NCBI RefSeq assembly: GCF_014203215.1
Contig: NZ_JACHIM010000001.1
Span: forward strand, 62,001 to 126,000
DNA: 64,000 nt
Source of the DNA: Bartonella callosciuri
GTDB taxonomy: Bacteria; Pseudomonadota; Alphaproteobacteria; Rhizobiales; Rhizobiaceae
Reading direction: 5' to 3'
The position numbers and the translations under genes are program-made. The notes under the pieces were generated by a model, which saw only the letters and a program-made list of their open reading frames with translations, did not search any database and was not told the DNA's origin. This document shows positions 60,751 to 64,000 of the stretch, piece by piece (the stretch's first letter is position 1; every line of letters starts with the position of its first letter).

Positions 60751-62091
60751 ATGATAAATGAAAATGAGAGAGTTGGGGGATTTTCTTCAGAGGCTGTAAA
60801 ACAGGTGCGTACTGTTGTTTTTGTACCGATTTGTCAAGAAAATAAAAGTGAAAGTGCTTTTGGAGGTTCAATATCTTCTCGAGTTAAAGAGGTGTTAGGG
60901 CTCGCACGTGCTATAAGGCTGAACGTTGTCCATTATGAAACGATTAATATTGCTGCACCTCGCCCTGCAACTTTGTTTGGAAAGGGCAAAGTGAATGCAC
61001 TTGCTCATTATATAAGTGAACATTTTATTGAACTTGCGGTTATAGATTATTTCTTAACACCAATACAGCAGCGTAATTTAGAAAAATTATGGAATTGCAA
61101 GGTTATTGATAGAACGGCTTTGATTCTTGAAATTTTTGGAGATCGCGCGCGAACAAAAGAAGGGGTTTTGCAAGTTAAACTGGCCCATTTATCTTATCAA
61201 AAAAGCAGACTTGTGCGTAGTTGGACACATTTGGAAAGGCAACGTGGTGGCCGTGGTTTTTTAGGTGGTCCTGGTGAAACGCAGATTGAAGCGGATAAAC
61301 GTCTTTTGCAAGAGAAAATTATTCGTATTCGTCGCGAATTGGAAACGGTTATTAAAACACGTGCTCTTCATAGAGCTAAAAGAAAGAAAACATCCCATCC
61401 TGTGGTTGCTCTGGTAGGATATACCAATACAGGAAAATCAACTCTTTTTAACCGTTTAAGCGGTGCGGATGTATTAGCAAAAGACATGTTGTTTGCAACG
61501 CTTGATCCAACTTTACGCAAAGTTATTCTTCCCCATGGAAAAACTATTCTTTTATCTGATACTGTCGGTTTTATCTCTAACTTACCAACTCATTTGATTG
61601 CAGCTTTTAGAGCAACTCTTGAAGAGGTTGTTGAAGCTGACCTTATTCTTCATGTGCGAGATATGTCAGATCTTGATCATCGTGCGCATGCCCAAGATGT
61701 TTTAGAAGTGCTTTCAAGTCTTGGTATTAATGTTGATGACACAGAGCATATCATGGAAGTTTGGAATAAGATTGATCTATTGGATGAGCAGGCATTAAAT
61801 GTCTTGCAAACAAGTGCAAAAACACGGTTAAATCCTGCGATAATGGTGTCAGCACTCATAAGCAATGGGTTAGATCAATTATTAACAGCAATTGAAAAGC
61901 GAATTTTTGGAAAAATGCAAAACGTTGAGTGCCTCTTAAGGCCTTATGAAATGTCACTTATTGATTGGTTTTATGAAAACTCTGGTGAAATAATGCAGGA
62001 AGGACATGATGATGGTTCTGTTACCATTCGAGCAGTACTTACCTCTGAAGCAAAAAAACGACTAGATCATATCAAACAAAATATGAATTAA
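60751..62091 (+). CDS. hflX: Ribosome-associated GTPase HflX
   Basis: GTPase that splits stalled or heat-damaged ribosomes. The N-terminal HflX domain contains LARAIRLNVVHYET, and the GGPGETQIEADKRLL helix precedes the G domain. G1 is GYTNTGKST near residue 224, G3 is DTVGFISNLP and G4 is NKID. Length is 446 residues. mazG is the usual next gene, but here it lies 14 kb away as a pseudogene. Confidence 0.96.
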   Translation: MINENERVGGFSSEAVKQVRTVVFVPICQENKSESAFGGSISSRVKEVLGLARAIRLNVVHYETINIAAPRPATLFGKGKVNALAHYISEHFIELAVIDYFLTPIQQRNLEKLWNCKVIDRTALILEIFGDRARTKEGVLQVKLAHLSYQKSRLVRSWTHLERQRGGRGFLGGPGETQIEADKRLLQEKIIRIRRELETVIKTRALHRAKRKKTSHPVVALVGYTNTGKSTLFNRLSGADVLAKDMLFATLDPTLRKVILPHGKTILLSDTVGFISNLPTHLIAAFRATLEEVVEADLILHVRDMSDLDHRAHAQDVLEVLSSLGINVDDTEHIMEVWNKIDLLDEQALNVLQTSAKTRLNPAIMVSALISNGLDQLLTAIEKRIFGKMQNVECLLRPYEMSLIDWFYENSGEIMQEGHDDGSVTIRAVLTSEAKKRLDHIKQNMN

Positions 62092-62233
62092 TTTTTTTTG
62101 AAATATTGCTAAATATTTTTCTTAAATTTTACGTTTTCCTTACCTCGAAATAATATGAATTTAAGTTAAGAGGATAGTTACTACTTTCTCTTAAACAATA
62201 AATATGAAGTACTTTTTTTAAAAATAAATAAAG

Positions 62234-63997
62234 ATGAGTCTTAACTGCGATAGAAAACTATTAATATGCAAAGTACAGCAAAACTTTTTTGTTGTTTTGC
62301 TATTAGCAGTGCTGTGTGCATTTTTGATTTTCTTATATTACTTTATTCATCCACGAGTTTATCAGGCAACCTTAACGTTTTCTTTATCTGATTCTGTAGG
62401 AAAGCCTTTGCCAATTGATAAACAAAATGATGTTGTTGCTTTTCTAATGTCGCGGCCCATATTGTTAAACGATTCAAACTTGCAGTTTTTTTCTTTAGAT
62501 GATTCCCAAAAAAGAAATTTTCGTGAGAGTCTTCGTTTATCACGCAATGGGAATTCCATTGATCTCATTTTTGAAGCAGAAACACTTGAAGCTGCTCAAC
62601 ATGGATTAGAGACCTGGTTTTCGGCTTTTTCAAAAACAATTGTAAAACAGAAACAAAAATTACTGTTAACGGAACAGAAAAGGCATCAACCTTATGATAA
62701 GGCTAAGATATTCGATATAGTGCAGGAGTTTCGTTCATCTGTTGATTCTTTTATTTACCACAATGTAAAACAAATAGAGCTTAATGATCTTTCTGTGCAA
62801 TTAACGGAAGCAACGTTGAAACGTATTCATTTAACGAGTTTGAACTCTACAATTAACGCGATGCGTAAAAATGGACAGTCTTTACTATCTCTATCGTTTA
62901 TTGCAAGCAATTCAGCGATTGCTGCGCTAGAATCTAAACGTAACCTTTTGGAAACGCAAAGAGCACATATGGTTGCACAGTTGGGGTGGAAACATCCTCA
63001 AATTAATGCAATGACCGCTGAATTAGAGGTGGTCTCTCGTCAATTAAAAAATAAAATTTTGCAGATCGTCCATCAGGTTCATTCAGATGAGGTTATTGCA
63101 ATAGAGTTTGAAGAACAGCTCAAAAAAAGAATTGGTCTTTTCGTAAAAGATCAGGCTCAATCTTTGAATGAAATGTTTAATGAGCTAGAAAATAAAATAA
63201 GGGCAGTGGTAGAGATACAAAACGAAGAGATAAGTAAGGGAACGTCTCTCTTAGAAAATATAAAGATTCATCTGGTTAAGCCAACAACGTTGGCAGAGGT
63301 TTCTTTTATGACCCTTTATGGAAAAAATATTATTTTTAGTGTCTTTACAAGTTTACTCATCCTATTAGGAGGAATGTTGTTATTTCATCAATGCTCTGCT
63401 AGAAAAGAAAATAAAACGGAAGGAGACTGTTTTAAAAATGGTGAGAGTACTTTAGAATCTCAGAAAAAGAATCTTGAGTCTTTTATTACAATCGAGGGAT
63501 TATCTAATTTTTTAAAGTGCCGGACTTCAACAGTTATTTCAATAATTGGACCAGAGTCTGCACGGACCGCAGCAAAACTTTCTCTTCATCTTGTAAAAGA
63601 GCACAAAACAATTCTCTTGGTAGATATTTCTGGTCAGCAAATAGAGAAAGTTATTGGCCCACATCGAGGTTTAAGCGATATTTTAACGGGGGATGCTCAG
63701 TTGCAGGATGTTATTTATCGTGATTATGATACGGGGGTCGATATTCTTCCCCAGGGCTTAACGAGTGCTTTTGCCGCACAAGATTTTTCAAATAATATCC
63801 CTCATATATTACAAGAATTTCAAAAAGATTACGATTTTATCATTTTAGAAATGGCGAGTGAACCTAAATATGGGTTTGCCCAATTTGCAGGGTTAACAGA
63901 TTATTATATTTGTAGTACTGCTCTTAAAGAACAAAATTGGATGATGCAAATGGTGAGTAGGTTTCCGAAAACTGTTTACCGTGTGATTGCATCATAA
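62234..63997 (+). CDS. ExoP/Wzz-like polysaccharide co-polymerase with a degenerate kinase domain
   Basis: Inner-membrane protein of 587 residues. A first transmembrane helix (FFVVLLLAVLCAFLIFLYYF, about residues 17-37) and a second (NIIFSVFTSLLILLGGMLLF, about 375-395) bracket a periplasmic helical domain with coiled coils, as in Wzz/ExoP chain-length regulators. The cytoplasmic part begins near residue 410 and aligns with bacterial tyrosine kinases. Its Walker A site reads IIGPESARTAAKL without GKT, and the LLVDxD motif reads LLVDISG. It lacks the tyrosine-rich tail. It therefore probably lacks kinase activity. Surface-polysaccharide function is inferred. Confidence 0.75.
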   Translation: MSLNCDRKLLICKVQQNFFVVLLLAVLCAFLIFLYYFIHPRVYQATLTFSLSDSVGKPLPIDKQNDVVAFLMSRPILLNDSNLQFFSLDDSQKRNFRESLRLSRNGNSIDLIFEAETLEAAQHGLETWFSAFSKTIVKQKQKLLLTEQKRHQPYDKAKIFDIVQEFRSSVDSFIYHNVKQIELNDLSVQLTEATLKRIHLTSLNSTINAMRKNGQSLLSLSFIASNSAIAALESKRNLLETQRAHMVAQLGWKHPQINAMTAELEVVSRQLKNKILQIVHQVHSDEVIAIEFEEQLKKRIGLFVKDQAQSLNEMFNELENKIRAVVEIQNEEISKGTSLLENIKIHLVKPTTLAEVSFMTLYGKNIIFSVFTSLLILLGGMLLFHQCSARKENKTEGDCFKNGESTLESQKKNLESFITIEGLSNFLKCRTSTVISIIGPESARTAAKLSLHLVKEHKTILLVDISGQQIEKVIGPHRGLSDILTGDAQLQDVIYRDYDTGVDILPQGLTSAFAAQDFSNNIPHILQEFQKDYDFIILEMASEPKYGFAQFAGLTDYYICSTALKEQNWMMQMVSRFPKTVYRVIAS

Positions 63998-64000
63998 ATA

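Overview
The window is chromosomal DNA from an alphaproteobacterium of the order Rhizobiales, almost certainly a Bartonella. It is AT-rich and dominated by housekeeping genes, with long AT-rich spacers that hold decaying genes. Markers pointing to Rhizobiales include the AcpXL/LpxXL very-long-chain lipid A cluster, the CckA and CpdR cell-cycle regulators, HdaA, a large growth-pole-ring-like coiled-coil protein, an NDUFS4-type complex I accessory subunit and a DksA lacking its zinc cysteines. A decayed FliO-like flagellar gene suggests, but does not prove, a non-flagellated lineage such as the B. henselae/B. quintana group. I see no prophage, insertion sequence, CRISPR array, rRNA operon or secretion system.

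Layout. 0.1-8 kb: glmS, recG (reverse) and dnaE. 8-10 kb: an FAD monooxygenase and a zinc-finger protein, both reverse. 10-20 kb: ppk-ppx, a histidine-kinase remnant, rnd (reverse), aspS and parC. 20-30 kb, mostly reverse: an MFS exporter, grxD, bolA, purL, purQ, purS, purC, an RBBP9-like hydrolase with a broken tandem copy of its 3' end, purB and rpe. 30-38.5 kb: a flavin reductase, dksA, a fliO-like pseudogene (reverse), cckA, purN-purM (reverse) and perM-hdaA. 38.5-45 kb is gene-poor: four tRNAs (Pro-TGG, Arg-TCT, Val-GAC, Pro-GGG), an NDUFS4-like gene, cpdR, a degenerate lysophospholipase-like gene, and an hsp20 gene with a probable RpoH promoter and a ROSE-like RNA thermometer. 45-54 kb: an IscA/SufA-type gene, a mazG pseudogene, the lipid A cluster lpxXL-adh-fabF1-fabF2-acpXL (reverse) and maeB. 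55-64 kb: the 1520-residue coiled-coil protein, a probable ntrX remnant, hfq-hflX and an ExoP/Wzz-like protein whose kinase domain has lost its ATP-binding motif.

How the genes work together. De novo purine synthesis is strongly represented (purL, purQ, purS, purC, purB, purN, purM). CckA and CpdR are two members of the relay that controls CtrA activity and stability. DnaE, HdaA and ParC serve replication and chromosome segregation. Polyphosphate is made by Ppk and degraded by Ppx. The acpXL block makes the long hydroxy fatty acid of lipid A that is expected to dampen TLR4 signalling. The most informative part of the window is what is being lost: fliO-like, ntrX, an HWE-type kinase and mazG are at different stages of decay, and two intact reading frames (the lysophospholipase-like and ExoP-like proteins) have lost catalytic motifs.
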